DNA of 64,000 nt from Actinobacteria bacterium HGW-Actinobacteria-4 (GCA_002841315.1 PHEW01000001.1:1-64000), one strand, 5' to 3'. Counted from the stretch's first letter, positions 28,082-39,422 are shown. Numbers and translations are program-made. The notes: a model not told the origin generated them from the letters alone.

Positions 28082-28116
28082 GGTGCGGGGCGACAGTACC
28101 ACTGCCGCCCCGCACC
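28082..28116 (-). terminator. Attenuator-type hairpin between pstS and pstC
   Basis: A stem GGTGCGGGGCG/CGCCCCGCACC with an inner CAGT/ACTG pair follows the pstS stop by 17 bp. Partial termination here would give more PstS than PstC/A/B, as usual for binding-protein operons. Confidence 0.65.
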
Positions 28117-28132
28117 GCACCAGGCGTACTAC

Positions 28133-29236
28133 TTAGTTTGAAGCGTTGATGCGCTCAAGGTCCGCAAGCACGCGGTCCTTGACTGCCTGGCCGAGCGGGG
28201 CGTAGCCCAACTCGGTGGCGTGCGCGTCACCCTCAGCACCGAGCGCCCAGGCCCAGAACGCCTTCAGTTCTGCTGCTTCAGCGTCCGTGTAACCGCACTC
28301 GTAGAAGAAGTTCCACACCGCACCGGTGATCGGGTAGCCTTCGCCGCCGATGCCGAGAATCGAGAACTGGTAGGACTCGGGAATCTCAAGTCCGTCAAGA
28401 CCGGCCGAGGTTGCCTCGAGCGTGGGGTAGATGGCGTTGCCGTCAGCGTTGACCACCTGTGCCTGAGGCAGGCCCAGCTCGATCGCATAAGACTGGTTCA
28501 CGTACCCGAAGCCGCCCGGGTTCTGGATGATGCCTGCGGCGACACCCTCGTTGCCCTGACCACCGATGGTTCCGGCCGCCCAGTTCACTTCGGTTCCCGA
28601 ACCATACTTGTCGGCCCACATCGGAACTTCATCCTCAAGGTAGAGGGTGAACACGTTGGTGGTACCGGAACCGTCCGAGCGGTGCACGGGGGCAATCTCA
28701 ACGTCCGGGAGATCCACACCAGGGTTCAGCGCGGCAATGGCGGGATCGTTGAAGTTGACGATGTCGCGGTCAAACACGCGCGCGATGACGTCAGCGGTCA
28801 GGACGAGCCCGTCGAACTGGTCATCAGAGAAAGCGATGACAACCGAGCCGTAGACGGCAGGCAACTGGACTGCGGGGCAGCCACGAGCAGCCTCAACGTC
28901 GGCCAGGTCTTCGTCGCTCAGGAAGCGCTCGGAGCTACCGAACTGAACCGTCTGCTCCTTGAACTGGGTGATGCCACCACCAGAGCCAATGGACTGGTAG
29001 TTGATGCGCACGTTGGGGTTGACGTTACGGGTGTAGTCGTCAATGAGTGCCTGCCACAAGGGAGTGGGGAACGTGGCACCCGCACCGTCAAGCGTGATGG
29101 TCTCGCCAGTAGCTGGCTGAGGCGCGTTGGGGTTGCCGGGATCGTTCTCGCCCCCGCCAGTGCCGCAGGCTGCGAGCAGTAGTGCAGCCGCAGCGGCGAC
29201 TGCCACGTACCGGCCAGACTTGAAGTTCGTGAACAT
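28133..29236 (-). CDS. pstS: Phosphate-binding lipoprotein PstS
   Basis: A 367-aa lipoprotein: signal peptide, lipobox LLAACGTG, then the PstS fold with phosphate-site motifs (GAGATFPTPLWQALI, IGSGGGITQF, VHRSDGSGTTNVF). ATG 29236 has GAAAGG upstream. It captures phosphate outside the membrane for PstCAB. A PHO box and a -10-like TAGCAT precede it. Confidence 0.95.
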   Translation of the reverse strand: MFTNFKSGRYVAVAAAAALLLAACGTGGGENDPGNPNAPQPATGETITLDGAGATFPTPLWQALIDDYTRNVNPNVRINYQSIGSGGGITQFKEQTVQFGSSERFLSDEDLADVEAARGCPAVQLPAVYGSVVIAFSDDQFDGLVLTADVIARVFDRDIVNFNDPAIAALNPGVDLPDVEIAPVHRSDGSGTTNVFTLYLEDEVPMWADKYGSGTEVNWAAGTIGGQGNEGVAAGIIQNPGGFGYVNQSYAIELGLPQAQVVNADGNAIYPTLEATSAGLDGLEIPESYQFSILGIGGEGYPITGAVWNFFYECGYTDAEAAELKAFWAWALGAEGDAHATELGYAPLGQAVKDRVLADLERINASN

Positions 29237-29317
29237 GGTGACCTTTCTCTTGATGGGATGTCCCATCGGTGGAGGTATCAAACTCGCCGGCTAGCCGACA
29301 CGAGCGATGCTAGGAGG

Positions 29318-29339
29318 CCCAGGTAAACGACCCGTGAAC
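29318..29339 (-). promoter_or_regulatory. PHO box of pstS
   Basis: Two adjacent 11-nt direct repeat units on the minus strand, GTTCACGGGTC and GTTTACCTGGG, match the actinobacterial PHO-box unit. TAGCAT at 29307-29312 downstream can serve as -10, placing the box over the -35 region, as expected for an activator of the PhoP/RegX3 type. Confidence 0.75.
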
Positions 29340-29366
29340 ACCCACACCGCTGGCCACCACCGTTGC

Positions 29367-30074
29367 CTAACCGTGACCTTCGTCTTCCATGGTGTACCCC
29401 ACGCTACGCACTGTCACCAGCAAGCGTGGCTCAGCAGGCACGTCTTCGATCCTTGAGCGCAGTCGCTTCATGTGGACATCAAGGGTCTTGGTATCACCCA
29501 CATAGTCCTCACCCCACACCCGGGCGATGATGGTCTCGCGGGTGAGCACTCGTCCACGGTTCTGCATCAAGAGCAGCAGGAGCGCGAACTCCTTGGGAGG
29601 CAGAGGAACGACCTTCCCGTCACGTTCCATGGTCAGCCGCTCAGGGTTCAGGGTGATGCCGTGCGCGGTTTCGACAGGCTCACGTTCATCAAGCGCTTCC
29701 TCATGCGTAACGGCGCTACGCCGCAATACCGCGCGAATCCGTGCGATCAGTTCACGGGCCGCATACGGTTTGGTGACGTAGTCGTCAGCACCAAGTTCAA
29801 GGCCAGCGATCTTGTGGTGCTGCTCATCCTTCGCTGTCACCATGATGACGGGGACGTCGCTACCCAGGCGGATCCGGCGTAGGACCTCGGTGCCGGACAT
29901 GCGGGGCAACATGAGATCCAGCAACACCACATCGGGGTGGAAGTCACGGAAAGCATCCACGCCTGCCGCGCCATTCGCGGCAACCTGTACGTCAAAGCCC
30001 TCATTGGTCAGGACATACTTGAGCGTCTCGCGGTACGCCTCTTCGTCCTCGATAACCAGCACCCTGTGCGTCAC
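29367..30074 (-). CDS. regX3: Phosphate-responsive response regulator (RegX3/PhoP type)
   Basis: A 235-aa OmpR-family regulator. The receiver domain has the acidic pocket (VIEDEEAYR), the phospho-Asp in VVLLDLMLPR, the T in MVTAKD and the K in DYVTKPY. The winged helix (ERLTMERDGKVVPLPPKEFALL, then VWGEDYVGDTKTLDVHMKRLRSRI) binds DNA. GTG 30074 overlaps the kinase stop by 4 nt. Its place between senX3 and pstS argues for RegX3. It probably binds the two PHO boxes listed. Confidence 0.9.
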   Translation of the reverse strand: MTHRVLVIEDEEAYRETLKYVLTNEGFDVQVAANGAAGVDAFRDFHPDVVLLDLMLPRMSGTEVLRRIRLGSDVPVIMVTAKDEQHHKIAGLELGADDYVTKPYAARELIARIRAVLRRSAVTHEEALDEREPVETAHGITLNPERLTMERDGKVVPLPPKEFALLLLLMQNRGRVLTRETIIARVWGEDYVGDTKTLDVHMKRLRSRIEDVPAEPRLLVTVRSVGYTMEDEGHG

Positions 30075-31183
30075 GGTGACTCCTCTTCCATCAGTGGCAA
30101 ACGAACAGTCATCGTGGTGCCGACGCCGGGTCGCGACCAGACGGCAACCTCGCCACCGTGTTGCCGCACCACGTGCTTCACGATGCTCAAACCTAACCCC
30201 GTGCCTCCGCGTTCACGGGACCGGGCATCGTCGGCTCGAAAGAACCGCTCGAACACGCGTCGCTGGTCTTCGAGCGAAATGCCGATGCCGTTGTCCATGA
30301 CTGACAGCACCGCGAGGTCCTGTTCGATCCTCGCCGTCACCACCACGCGCGCCCGTTCCGCCGAATACATCACAGCATTCTCGACAAGATTGCGAAGCGC
30401 CATGGCAAGCAGCTCACGATCACCTCGCACCACTGCCGGTCCCACCTCGGTCATGATCTCCACACCCCTGGACGTCGCGAAGTTACCCAGGGCCGCGACA
30501 GCATCGTCGACAACTGCCGCGAGATCAACGGGCTTCGGTTCAACGACAGTCGTCGACGCCTGCACACGTGACAAGTGGATGGTCTGCTGGACCAAGGAGG
30601 TGATACGCGTGACTTCGTGCTGCATCCGCTCCGCAAACTCACGCACCTTGGCCGGGTCCGTAGCAGCCGCGTCGAGCGCCTCGACCATCAGCGCCAGCGC
30701 GCCGATGGGGGTCTTGAGCTCATGGGACACATTGACGGCGAACTCCCGCCGGGCCGCTTCGCTCGCCATCGCACTCGTATCGTCATGAGCGGTGACCAGC
30801 AACTGAGAGGGCGTCAGCGGAATTGCGGCCACGAAGACATCTACCTCGGTGCCGCGCAGTCCGCGAAGAATCTCGACTTGCGCATCGCGCGTGGTGTTCG
30901 CGGTCGCAGCGGCTGTCACGACGTCGGAAACAGGCGCCACCAGCACCCCTGTGGACGTCAGCAACCCGAGATCCCGCGCGGCGATGTTGGCGTAGAGCAC
31001 GCGACCGTCCGGTGCCGCGACCAATGCAGGAAACGGCAATGCAGTAAGAACCGATCGCGTCTGCTGCAGCACTGCGGGCGTGGGCACCTGGCGTTGCCGG
31101 CGTTCGAGGCGACGGCCCACCGACGCCCCAACGAGGCCGCCAACCACCAAGCCAGCGAGCAGTACCAACCACCAGTAGTCCAC
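30071..31183 (-). CDS. senX3: Sensor histidine kinase (SenX3 type)
   Basis: About 370 aa: one N-terminal membrane helix (YWWLVLLAGLVVGGLVGAS), a PAS-like domain, the His box FAVNVSHELKTPIGAL, N box LVENAVMYS, G1 VMDNGIGI and G2 GGTGLGLSIVKHV. GTG 31183 is chosen because it starts at the helix and leaves the PHO box upstream. GTG 31249 is also in frame but would place the PHO box inside the gene. It signals phosphate starvation to RegX3, normally with PhoU and PstB as input. Confidence 0.88.
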   Translation of the reverse strand: MDYWWLVLLAGLVVGGLVGASVGRRLERRQRQVPTPAVLQQTRSVLTALPFPALVAAPDGRVLYANIAARDLGLLTSTGVLVAPVSDVVTAAATANTTRDAQVEILRGLRGTEVDVFVAAIPLTPSQLLVTAHDDTSAMASEAARREFAVNVSHELKTPIGALALMVEALDAAATDPAKVREFAERMQHEVTRITSLVQQTIHLSRVQASTTVVEPKPVDLAAVVDDAVAALGNFATSRGVEIMTEVGPAVVRGDRELLAMALRNLVENAVMYSAERARVVVTARIEQDLAVLSVMDNGIGISLEDQRRVFERFFRADDARSRERGGTGLGLSIVKHVVRQHGGEVAVWSRPGVGTTMTVRLPLMEEESP

Positions 31184-31243
31184 GGGCCAAGCGTAACCAC
31201 GCTCGCGGACGCAGGACGCGACACGGAGCAGTATCGGGCCAGC

Positions 31244-31265
31244 GTTCACCCAGTGTTCACCGCTC
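31244..31265. promoter_or_regulatory. PHO box between senX3 and phoU
   Basis: GTTCACC occurs at 31244 and 31255, an exact 11-nt period (GTTCACCCAGT GTTCACCGCTC). It lies in the divergent promoter region, so the two-component genes and phoU may both be autoregulated. Confidence 0.75.
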
Positions 31266-31331
31266 GCTGGTAAACCTGAGGTGCTAGTACGCGCCTGCCA
31301 TAATGGTGAGCAACAACAATGAGGAGTACCG

Positions 31332-31991
31332 ATGCGTTCGATCTACGAAGCCGAATTGTCGCAACTTGGCGAAGACCTCGCGACCATGGCGCGTCAGGTT
31401 CAATCCGCGATCGAGCGCGCCACTGAGGCGTTGTTGACCAACAATGCAGAGCTCGCGCAGGCAGTGATTGCGGACGACGCCAAGCTCGACGAACTTGAGA
31501 CTCGGGTCGATGAGCGCTGCGTGCTACTGATCGCGCAGCAGCAGCCGGTGGGCCTGGACCTGCGCACGATCATCGTTTCACTGCGCATTTCTGCGGGGCT
31601 CGAGCGCATGGGTGACCTGTCGCAGCACATTGCCGAGGCCGCACGCCGGGCCTACCCGGAATCGGCGATCCCCACCACTCACCGCGAGATCTTTGAAGGC
31701 ATGTCAACCGCCGCGAAGGACGCCGCGGCCCAGGTCATCACGCTGATCGAAACCCGGGATCTTAACGTCGCGGCACAAATCGCCTCAGACGACGACCTTC
31801 TCGACAACCTGCACTCCGAGGCATACCAGCGACTGCTCGCCAAGGACTACAAGGGCACCGCTCAGGAGACTCTCGACACGGCGCTCCTGGCTCGCTTTTT
31901 TGAACGTTTTGGGGATCACGCTGTAGGCACGTCGCGGCGCATCGTCTACTTGGTCACCGGCGACCTCAACAACTCTGCTGCAGCCATCTAG
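31332..31991 (+). CDS. phoU: Phosphate signalling protein PhoU
   Basis: A 219-aa all-helical protein with two PhoU repeats. The motifs ELETRVDERCVLLIAQQQPVG and ISAGLERMGDLSQHIAEAARR in the first half, and LARFFERFGDHAVGTSRRIVYLVTG in the second, hold the conserved E/DxxxD metal sites. It links Pst activity to the sensor kinase. The start ATG has AATGAGGAGT upstream. Confidence 0.95.
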   Translation: MRSIYEAELSQLGEDLATMARQVQSAIERATEALLTNNAELAQAVIADDAKLDELETRVDERCVLLIAQQQPVGLDLRTIIVSLRISAGLERMGDLSQHIAEAARRAYPESAIPTTHREIFEGMSTAAKDAAAQVITLIETRDLNVAAQIASDDDLLDNLHSEAYQRLLAKDYKGTAQETLDTALLARFFERFGDHAVGTSRRIVYLVTGDLNNSAAAI

Positions 31992-32007
31992 CTAGCATCT
32001 GAACACA

Positions 32008-32043
32008 CGGGAGGGGCCCCGCCTGTCGGCGGGGCCCCTCCCG
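32008..32043. terminator. Bidirectional terminator between phoU and gpmA
   Basis: A perfect 16-bp stem CGGGAGGGGCCCCGCC with a TGTC loop lies between convergent genes. Confidence 0.9.
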
Positions 32044-32072
32044 TGCTTCGCGGTGGTGGTGCTTGCCGCGAA

Positions 32073-32816
32073 CTACTTCTTCTTGCCCTGGCTCGCTACT
32101 GCGGCGATAGCTTCCTTGGCGGCCTCGGGGTCGAGGTAGGTGCCTCCGGGAGTGATGGGCTTGAAGTTCTCGTCCAATTCGTAGAGCAACGGGATGCCGG
32201 TGGGGATGTTGATGCCCACGATGGTCTCGTCGTCAACGTCATCGAGGTACTTCACGAGCGAACGGATCGAGTTGCCGTGCGCGGTGACCAACACGGTCTT
32301 GCCAGCCTTGAGGTCCGGCACTACATCTGACTCCCAGTAGGGAAGCGCGCGCTCGAGGACATCCTTGAGGCACTCAGTCGCTGGGATGGGCTCGCCTGCA
32401 TAGCGCGGGTCTCCTGCCTGCGAGTACTCGTTGCCTGCGGCGATGGGGGGCGGCGGCACGTCGTAGCTCCGTCGCCAGGTCATGAACTGCTCTTCACCGA
32501 ACTGCTCCAGCACCTCCGCCTTGTTCTTGCCCTGGAGGTCACCGTAGTGGCGCTCGTTGAGACGCCACGTGCGCTTCACGGGAATCCAGTGACGGTCGGC
32601 TGCGTCGAGGGCCAGGTTCGCGGTGGTGATAGCGCGGCGCAAAAGCGAGGTGTGCAGGACGTCGGGAAGGATCCCCGCCTCCTTGAGGAGCTCGCCACCG
32701 CGGATGGCTTCACCCCAGCCCTTGTCGTTGAGGGGGACATCCACCCAGCCGGTGAACAGGTTCTTGGCATTCCATTCGCTCTCGCCGTGACGAAGCAGGA
32801 TCAGTGTGTAGGTCAT
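32073..32816 (-). CDS. gpmA: 2,3-bisphosphoglycerate-dependent phosphoglycerate mutase
   Basis: A 247-aa enzyme with the phospho-His motif [20 protein letters not shown], then [14 protein letters not shown] and the second catalytic His in [13 protein letters not shown]. It interconverts 3- and 2-phosphoglycerate in glycolysis. ATG 32816 is the true start; the open frame further upstream has no homology. The C-terminus ends in a Lys tract. Confidence 0.95.
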   Translation of the reverse strand: MTYTLILLRHGESEWNAKNLFTGWVDVPLNDKGWGEAIRGGELLKEAGILPDVLHTSLLRRAITTANLALDAADRHWIPVKRTWRLNERHYGDLQGKNKAEVLEQFGEEQFMTWRRSYDVPPPPIAAGNEYSQAGDPRYAGEPIPATECLKDVLERALPYWESDVVPDLKAGKTVLVTAHGNSIRSLVKYLDDVDDETIVGINIPTGIPLLYELDENFKPITPGGTYLDPEAAKEAIAAVASQGKKK

Positions 32817-32883
32817 GTGCCTATCCTTCCGTATCGGTAGGGCGGTCGCCACCGCCCTTTGGTCCCAGGTAGTCAGCGGCAAC

Positions 32884-33939
32884 TCAAGGCGTGGCGACGA
32901 TGCATGCAGGACTGCGGATGGCCGTCACCTCGGAGTCGAGTTGGGCTATGGCGCCGGCTTCTGTCTCCGGTGGGAGAGTCAAGACGTCGGCAAGATCGAA
33001 CACACGGACTGCATGACCCTTCTCATTGCCCACCACCAGCGTCTCCCTCACCACGGCGAAGTGGCGAGGCCAGTACCCGGAATCGAAGGCCGCGCGGTAT
33101 GTCGCATGTCCCTCAGGGCTCAGGTCAAACACCGAGATCACATCGCATCCGCGCACGGAGACCAGCAGCACGTCGCCCACCACGTCCACGTGAGCGTCAT
33201 AAACCGCGTCCCCCGTCCGCTGGGGCGCAAGCGTGGTGGGGTGTTCGTGAATCACCTGCGCGGTCGCGGAGGCACGGTCCCAGCGCAGCGTCCTGAGCAT
33301 GTGGTCAAGCTCGCACACCAGATAGATCAGTTCGCCGCGCACCACGAAGTGGCGCGGTCCCGAGCCGGGCGGAAGCGTCGCCGCGATGCCGTCCTCACGC
33401 AGGGTGCCGTCCGGATCCACGGCATACGCGCGCAGTTCGTCGGTGCCGAGGTCCGCCACCACCAGATGGCTGTCACCGGGCGCGTAGCCAACGTGGTGCG
33501 CGTGTGGCGCCTCCTGGCGGTCCTCCCGAGGTCCGGAGCCCCCATGGCCAAACACTTGAGCGGGAGCGTCTTCCGCGAATTCGCCGGTTGACAGCAGCGG
33601 GATCACGGCGAGGTCGCCGCTCGCGTAGTGGGCCACGTAGAGGGTGAGGCCATCGCGCGACAGCAGCAGGTGGCAACCGGCCGCGCCGCCTGTGGTCACT
33701 GAACCCATCAACGCTGGCGAGTCGGCATCAGCGATGCTGACCGCGTGGACTTTGGTGATATCAGCCTCTGACACGGCGTAGAGAACTGGGACGTCTGGGT
33801 GTGCGACCACAAAGCTGGGCGCTGGAAGGTCCAGCACCTGCTCTGCAGCAGTTCCGCGCTGTCTCCAGAGACCCTCGCCGGTGCCCGTGGGAGCACCTAG
33901 CCCGTCGAACGGATACGTGCCCCACCAGTGCGTCGTCAT
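32884..33939 (-). CDS. Lactonase family beta-propeller protein
   Basis: A 351-aa protein of the 6-phosphogluconolactonase (YbhE/Pgl) seven-bladed propeller group: [18 protein letters not shown], then [47 protein letters not shown] and [21 protein letters not shown]. The likely reaction is hydrolysis of 6-phosphogluconolactone in the pentose-phosphate route, but the family also has other sugar lactonases. It lies 67 bp upstream of gpmA on the same strand. Confidence 0.82.
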   Translation of the reverse strand: MTTHWWGTYPFDGLGAPTGTGEGLWRQRGTAAEQVLDLPAPSFVVAHPDVPVLYAVSEADITKVHAVSIADADSPALMGSVTTGGAAGCHLLLSRDGLTLYVAHYASGDLAVIPLLSTGEFAEDAPAQVFGHGGSGPREDRQEAPHAHHVGYAPGDSHLVVADLGTDELRAYAVDPDGTLREDGIAATLPPGSGPRHFVVRGELIYLVCELDHMLRTLRWDRASATAQVIHEHPTTLAPQRTGDAVYDAHVDVVGDVLLVSVRGCDVISVFDLSPEGHATYRAAFDSGYWPRHFAVVRETLVVGNEKGHAVRVFDLADVLTLPPETEAGAIAQLDSEVTAIRSPACIVATP

Positions 33940-33972
33940 TGATGTGCTCCTCGTGTTCCTAGTACCAGAATG

Positions 33973-34011
33973 CCTGACGGCCCCTCCCTCAATGAGGGCG
34001 GGGCCGTCAGG
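33973..34011 (-). terminator. Terminator after lsr2
   Basis: A two-part hairpin CCTGACGGCCCC...GGGGCCGTCAGG with inner CCCTC/GAGGG lies 15 bp beyond the lsr2 stop. Confidence 0.85.
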
Positions 34012-34025
34012 TGAATGCGCGTGAG

Positions 34026-34337
34026 CTAGTGAGCGGCTTCATATGCGGCGCGGAGCTTGGCAGAGATACGCCCTCGCTCCGAAACCGCCATTCCGTGGGC
34101 CCTGGCCCACTCGCGAATCTTCGCGACGTCGCCGCCTCGCTTCGAGCGAGAGCTCTTGGTCGAGGTGACCTTCCGGCCCGCAGAAATCCACGGCCTGAAC
34201 GCATCGCGCAACTGTGCAGCGTGAGCATCGGAGACGTCGATTTCGTACTGCACGCCATCGAGAGCGAAACTCACGGTCTCAGACGCGGTACCTCCATCGA
34301 GGTCGTCTTCGAGCACTACATGAACCTTCTGGACCAT
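34026..34337 (-). CDS. lsr2: Lsr2 nucleoid-associated protein
   Basis: A 103-aa protein with the Lsr2 dimerisation domain (VHVVLEDDLDGGTASETVSFALDG) and C-terminal DNA-binding helices (IREWARAHGMAVSERGRISAKL). It has an AT-hook-like RG.. core, here SERGR, where mycobacterial Lsr2 has an RGR motif. It is a xenogeneic silencer that bridges AT-rich DNA in actinobacteria, comparable to H-NS. ATG 34337 has GGAAAGGAAAA upstream. Confidence 0.93.
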   Translation of the reverse strand: MVQKVHVVLEDDLDGGTASETVSFALDGVQYEIDVSDAHAAQLRDAFRPWISAGRKVTSTKSSRSKRGGDVAKIREWARAHGMAVSERGRISAKLRAAYEAAH

Positions 34338-34470
34338 AGTTTTCCTTTCCTGCCAGTAGTGCCAGGTTCGCACACGCGCCATGCGCCGTCAAAGCAGAAA
34401 GGGCCGATTTTCAATGTTTTGTGAAAACCCACAAAGAAAGGCCAAAGACAAGTGCAGCGGACGCGACTCG

Positions 34471-34644
34471 TTATGGAGAGACCGTACTATCGTCACCGGC
34501 TGCATCGTTCCTTTGGGCGTCGATCTGAGCAAGCGCAGCGCGTTCATTGCGGTCCGCGCGCACCACGGCGCGCATCACGTACCAGAACAACAGACCAACG
34601 CCAATAGACGGCACCAGTCCCGCAATCCACAGGTTCCAAGACAT
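34471..34644 (-). CDS. Small single-helix membrane protein downstream of lysS
   Basis: A 57-aa open frame whose ATG directly follows the lysS stop (TAGATG). Residues 3-25 form one hydrophobic helix (NLWIAGLVPSIGVGLLFWYV), followed by a charged VVRADRNERAALAQ helix and an acidic end. GAGGAGG, eight bases before the ATG and inside the lysS end, is a good ribosome site. Similar tiny membrane proteins follow lysS in other actinobacteria, to my knowledge without function. Confidence 0.7.
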   Translation of the reverse strand: MSWNLWIAGLVPSIGVGLLFWYVMRAVVRADRNERAALAQIDAQRNDAAGDDSTVSP

Positions 34645-36141
34645 CTACGCCTCCTCGCTAGGTTTCACCAGGGGAAACAGGATGGTCTCGCGAATACCAA
34701 GACCAGTCAACGCCATGAGGAGGCGGTCCATACCCATACCCATGCCCCCGGCGGGCGGCATTGCGAACTCCATGGCGGTGAGGAAATCCTCGTCGAGCTT
34801 CATCGCTTCATCGTCACCCTGCAACGCCATCCGCGCCTGCTGTTCAAAACGTTCGCGCTGAATGACGGGATCCACCAACTCGGAATAGGCGGTAGCGAGC
34901 TCGAAGCCGCGAACGTACAGGTCCCACTTCTCGACCACGCCGGGCTGTTCGCGGTGATCGCGCGTCAGCGGTGAGGTCTCCACCGGGAAGTCGCGCACAA
35001 AGGTAGGCGCATGGAGGTGGTCGCCCACGTAGTGTTCCCACAGCACCTCGACCAACTTGCCGTGATTGATAAGTGCCGGGTTCACCGTCAGATCCACCGC
35101 GTCGCACCAGCGCTGCAGCTGAGTGACGTCGGTCAGCGGGGTTACCTCGTGCCCCAACGCCTCCGAGAGCGATCCATACATGGAGAGGTCCGCCCAGGTG
35201 CCGCCAACGTCATACTCCGTGCCGTCGGCCAGCGTCAACGCCGTGCCGCCGAACACATCCGTGGCCGCGCCCTGCACCAAGTCCCTGGTCAGCGTCGCCA
35301 TGGTGTTGTAGTCGCCGTAAGCTTCATAAGCTTCGAGCATCGAGAACTCGGGCGAGTGCGACGAGTCAGCGCCCTCGTTGCGGAAGTTACGGTTGATTTC
35401 GAAGACCTTCTCAATGCCGCCCACAACGGCACGCTTGAGGAACAGTTCTGGGGCAATGCGCAGGTAAAGGTCAAGATCGTACGCATTCATGTGCGTGACG
35501 AACGGTCGCGCCGCTGCGCCACCGTGCTGCGTTTGGAGCATCGGGGTTTCGATTTCTATGTACCCGCGCGAGTGCAAAGACTCACGGAGTGACCGCATCA
35601 CGGACGCACGGTGTCGCACGGTCTCTCGCGCCAAGGGCCGCGCAATCAAGTCAACATAGCGCTGGCGCACGCGCGCCTCTTCCGACAACTCTTTGTGCAA
35701 AACCGGCAAGGGTCGAAGCGCCTTGGCCGCCAATTGCCACTCGGTGGCGAATACCGATACTTCGCCGCGCCTGGACTTGATGGCACGCCCCTGTGCAACG
35801 AGGTGGTCGCCCAGGTCAATGTCTGTCTTGAACGCGGCGAGTGATTCCTCGCCTACTTCAGCCAAGGAGATCATGATCTGGAGTCGCTCGCCCGCGCCAT
35901 CTTGCACCGCTGCAAAGCACAGTTTGCCCGTGTTGCGCACAAAGACTACTCGTCCAGCAACGGCGACAACGTCGGCGGTCTCTTCACCGTCCGCGAGGTG
36001 GTCATACGACTGCTTGACCTCAGCGATCTCGTGAGTGCGCGCCACGGTCACTGGGTATGCCTGACCCCCTGCGGCGATGATGCGGTCGCGCTTGGCGCGG
36101 CGCACGCGCATCTGTTCTGGCAATTCGAGTTCGTCGGTCAC
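34645..36141 (-). CDS. lysS: Lysyl-tRNA synthetase, class II
   Basis: A 498-aa enzyme: N-terminal OB-fold anticodon domain ([19 protein letters not shown]), then class II motif 1 ([15 protein letters not shown]), motif 2 ([17 protein letters not shown]) and motif 3 ([13 protein letters not shown]). It charges tRNA-Lys. GTG 36141 is chosen ([15 protein letters not shown] follows). The open frame to TTG 36219 would run into nadC, and a start at the ATG near 36111 cannot be excluded. Confidence 0.94.
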   Translation of the reverse strand: MTDELELPEQMRVRRAKRDRIIAAGGQAYPVTVARTHEIAEVKQSYDHLADGEETADVVAVAGRVVFVRNTGKLCFAAVQDGAGERLQIMISLAEVGEESLAAFKTDIDLGDHLVAQGRAIKSRRGEVSVFATEWQLAAKALRPLPVLHKELSEEARVRQRYVDLIARPLARETVRHRASVMRSLRESLHSRGYIEIETPMLQTQHGGAAARPFVTHMNAYDLDLYLRIAPELFLKRAVVGGIEKVFEINRNFRNEGADSSHSPEFSMLEAYEAYGDYNTMATLTRDLVQGAATDVFGGTALTLADGTEYDVGGTWADLSMYGSLSEALGHEVTPLTDVTQLQRWCDAVDLTVNPALINHGKLVEVLWEHYVGDHLHAPTFVRDFPVETSPLTRDHREQPGVVEKWDLYVRGFELATAYSELVDPVIQRERFEQQARMALQGDDEAMKLDEDFLTAMEFAMPPAGGMGMGMDRLLMALTGLGIRETILFPLVKPSEEA

Positions 36142-36193
36142 GTCCTCTAGGGTACCGGGCGTCGCGGCACCCTCTGGCTGAGTCCCCGCCCCG

Positions 36194-37093
36194 TCAGTGA
36201 AGGTCGAGCGCGATGTCAATGATGGGCGACGAGTGGGTCAGCGCCCCTACCGACATGTAGTCGACTCCCGTTGCCGCCACGGCTCTCGCCGTGTCCAGCG
36301 TGAGCCCGCCGGTTGCCTCGAGCCGGATGCGGCCGTGCGCGGGCTCGAGGCTCCTCACCACACCCACGAGCCCGGCCATCGCTTCGACGCTCATGTTGTC
36401 GAGCATCAGGTACCGGCACCCCGCGTCGATTGCTTCCCGCGCCTGGGACTCGCGTTCAACCTCCACTTGAATCGGGACATCGGGATACCGCTTGGCGATC
36501 GCACTGATCGCACCGGTGACGGAGCCTGCGGCGAGGATGTGATTGTCCTTCACCATGGCGCAGTCGTACAGACCCATGCGCTTGTTGGTTCCGCCGCCGC
36601 AGCGCACCGCGTACTTCTCAAGTTCGCGCAGGCCCGGCGTGGTCTTGCGGGTGTCAAGCACAGCCGCGCCGCTGCCAGCAAGGGCGTCCGCCCAGCGCCG
36701 CGTATGAGTCGCGGTGCCGGAAGCGCGGGACAGCACATTCAACATGGTGCGCTCCGCGATGAGCACCACGTGGCCAGACCCAGAGAGCTCCGCAACGTGC
36801 GCCATCGGAGCCAGGCGCTCACCATCGGCGGCGAGAAGCTTCACCCGGGGCACCGGCAGGTCCAAGCGATCGGCGACCTGCCCGAGCGTTTCCGTAATCG
36901 CGTCGACGCCGGCGAGCACGCCTTCCTCCCGGATCACGATCTCGCCAGTGACCTGGGTGCGCGCGGGAATGGTCGCCTGAGTGGTGACGTCACGTCCTGG
37001 CAGACCCCCCATGTCTTCATCGAGCGCGCGGCTCACGATGATCGCAAGTATCTGAGGATCGAGGGGGCGGTCTTGAGGTAGGTCTTCCGGCAT
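36194..37093 (-). CDS. nadC: Nicotinate-nucleotide diphosphorylase (carboxylating)
   Basis: A 299-aa quinolinate phosphoribosyltransferase. Motifs include [50 protein letters not shown], and KDNHI followed by the PRPP-site strand. It makes nicotinate mononucleotide in NAD synthesis. nadB lies at 41.2-42.9 kb on the same strand, so the usual nad cluster has been split by the sulfur module. ATG 37093 is used; GTG 37099 is also in frame. Confidence 0.95.
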   Translation of the reverse strand: MPEDLPQDRPLDPQILAIIVSRALDEDMGGLPGRDVTTQATIPARTQVTGEIVIREEGVLAGVDAITETLGQVADRLDLPVPRVKLLAADGERLAPMAHVAELSGSGHVVLIAERTMLNVLSRASGTATHTRRWADALAGSGAAVLDTRKTTPGLRELEKYAVRCGGGTNKRMGLYDCAMVKDNHILAAGSVTGAISAIAKRYPDVPIQVEVERESQAREAIDAGCRYLMLDNMSVEAMAGLVGVVRSLEPAHGRIRLEATGGLTLDTARAVAATGVDYMSVGALTHSSPIIDIALDLH

Positions 37094-37162
37094 GATCACG
37101 TTGCTATTGTTGCCGGTTTTCGGTTCCGCGCAAGGGCGAATCGCGCAAGCGGTTGCCTCCCC

Positions 37163-37178
37163 ATACCTCCCTGGGTAT
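37163..37178. promoter_or_regulatory. CstR-type operator 1 (ATACC-N6-GGTAT)
   Basis: ATACC-TCCCTG-GGTAT, extended to CCATACC...GGTATGG (37161-37180), 40 bp upstream of the CsoR-family gene. The same core occurs before the CoA-disulfide reductase gene. Confidence 0.75.
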
Positions 37179-37202
37179 GGTTGGGCACAGGTGCCCCCTT
37201 AG

Positions 37203-38609
<1,407 letters not shown>

Positions 38610-38613
<4 letters not shown>

Positions 38614-39392
38614 GGCGCCTCCTCGACGTACATGAGCGGCACCGCATCGAGCCACACCGAGTCCGCGATGGCTACGATGTCCCGCTCAACGGCAGAACTC
38701 CACGTCTCAGTCGAGGTGACGACCACCACCGCCACCGCCGCCTCTTCGCGGATGATCATCAGCACACCCGGGCCGTCGGCCCTGTCCATGTCGACGCGAA
38801 AGACCTCCCGCCCGTCGCTCGCGAGAGCGCCTTGGAGGGCGGGTGTCGTCGCAGGCACGCGCGGATCAACCATCCACTCGAGGACGCGCTCAAGGAGATC
38901 CTCGGTGTCCCCTTGCCAGAAGCCGGTGAACACCATGACCTCGACGTCTCCTTGCGTGAGCGTGGGGCTTCCCAACGCGGCTCCGGGCACGGACACGTTC
39001 CACCCCGCTGGAGCGGCGATGCTCCCAGTGAGGAGACCAAACTCCTCGCCGGGCGCGACAGGCCGGGACTGGATCATCGCGTCACTCACTGCGGGCAACA
39101 CCAAGGACACCAGTGCTGCGAAGGCGATGGTGACGGCGATCCAAACGGCCGGGGTGCGGCGTTGCCCCAGGGGTGGAGACTGGTCGCCCGGGAGTGTGTT
39201 CAGATAGATGGAGGGAGGGACCTGGTACGCGGGCGGCTGCGTGCGATAGACCTGCGGTGAAGCCTGGTAGGCAGGGGGTGGAGTCTCGAAGACCGAGGCC
39301 GCACTCTGATACGACGGCGACGACTCTCGCCCTACCGACCACGGTGGCGCGAAACCGTCGTCGGGGTGCCTAGGTGGCGGCGAGGTACTCAC
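38610..39392 (-). CDS. Single-pass membrane protein with Pro/Tyr-rich N-terminus
   Basis: About 260 aa. The N-terminal ~75 residues are Pro/Ser/Tyr-rich (repeats like PPAYQ), followed by one membrane helix (IAVTIAFAALVSLVLPAV) and a ~150-residue extracellular alpha/beta domain (FGLLTGSIAAPAGWNVSVPG, then GDVEVMVFTGFW). No known family is recognised. GTG 39392 is chosen; the open frame to 39458 would include the operator. It is the first gene of the pair with the PrsW-like protease and could be its substrate. Confidence 0.6.
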
Positions 39393-39422
39393 AGCAACGA
39401 GCCTACACACGGCCAGTTTGCA

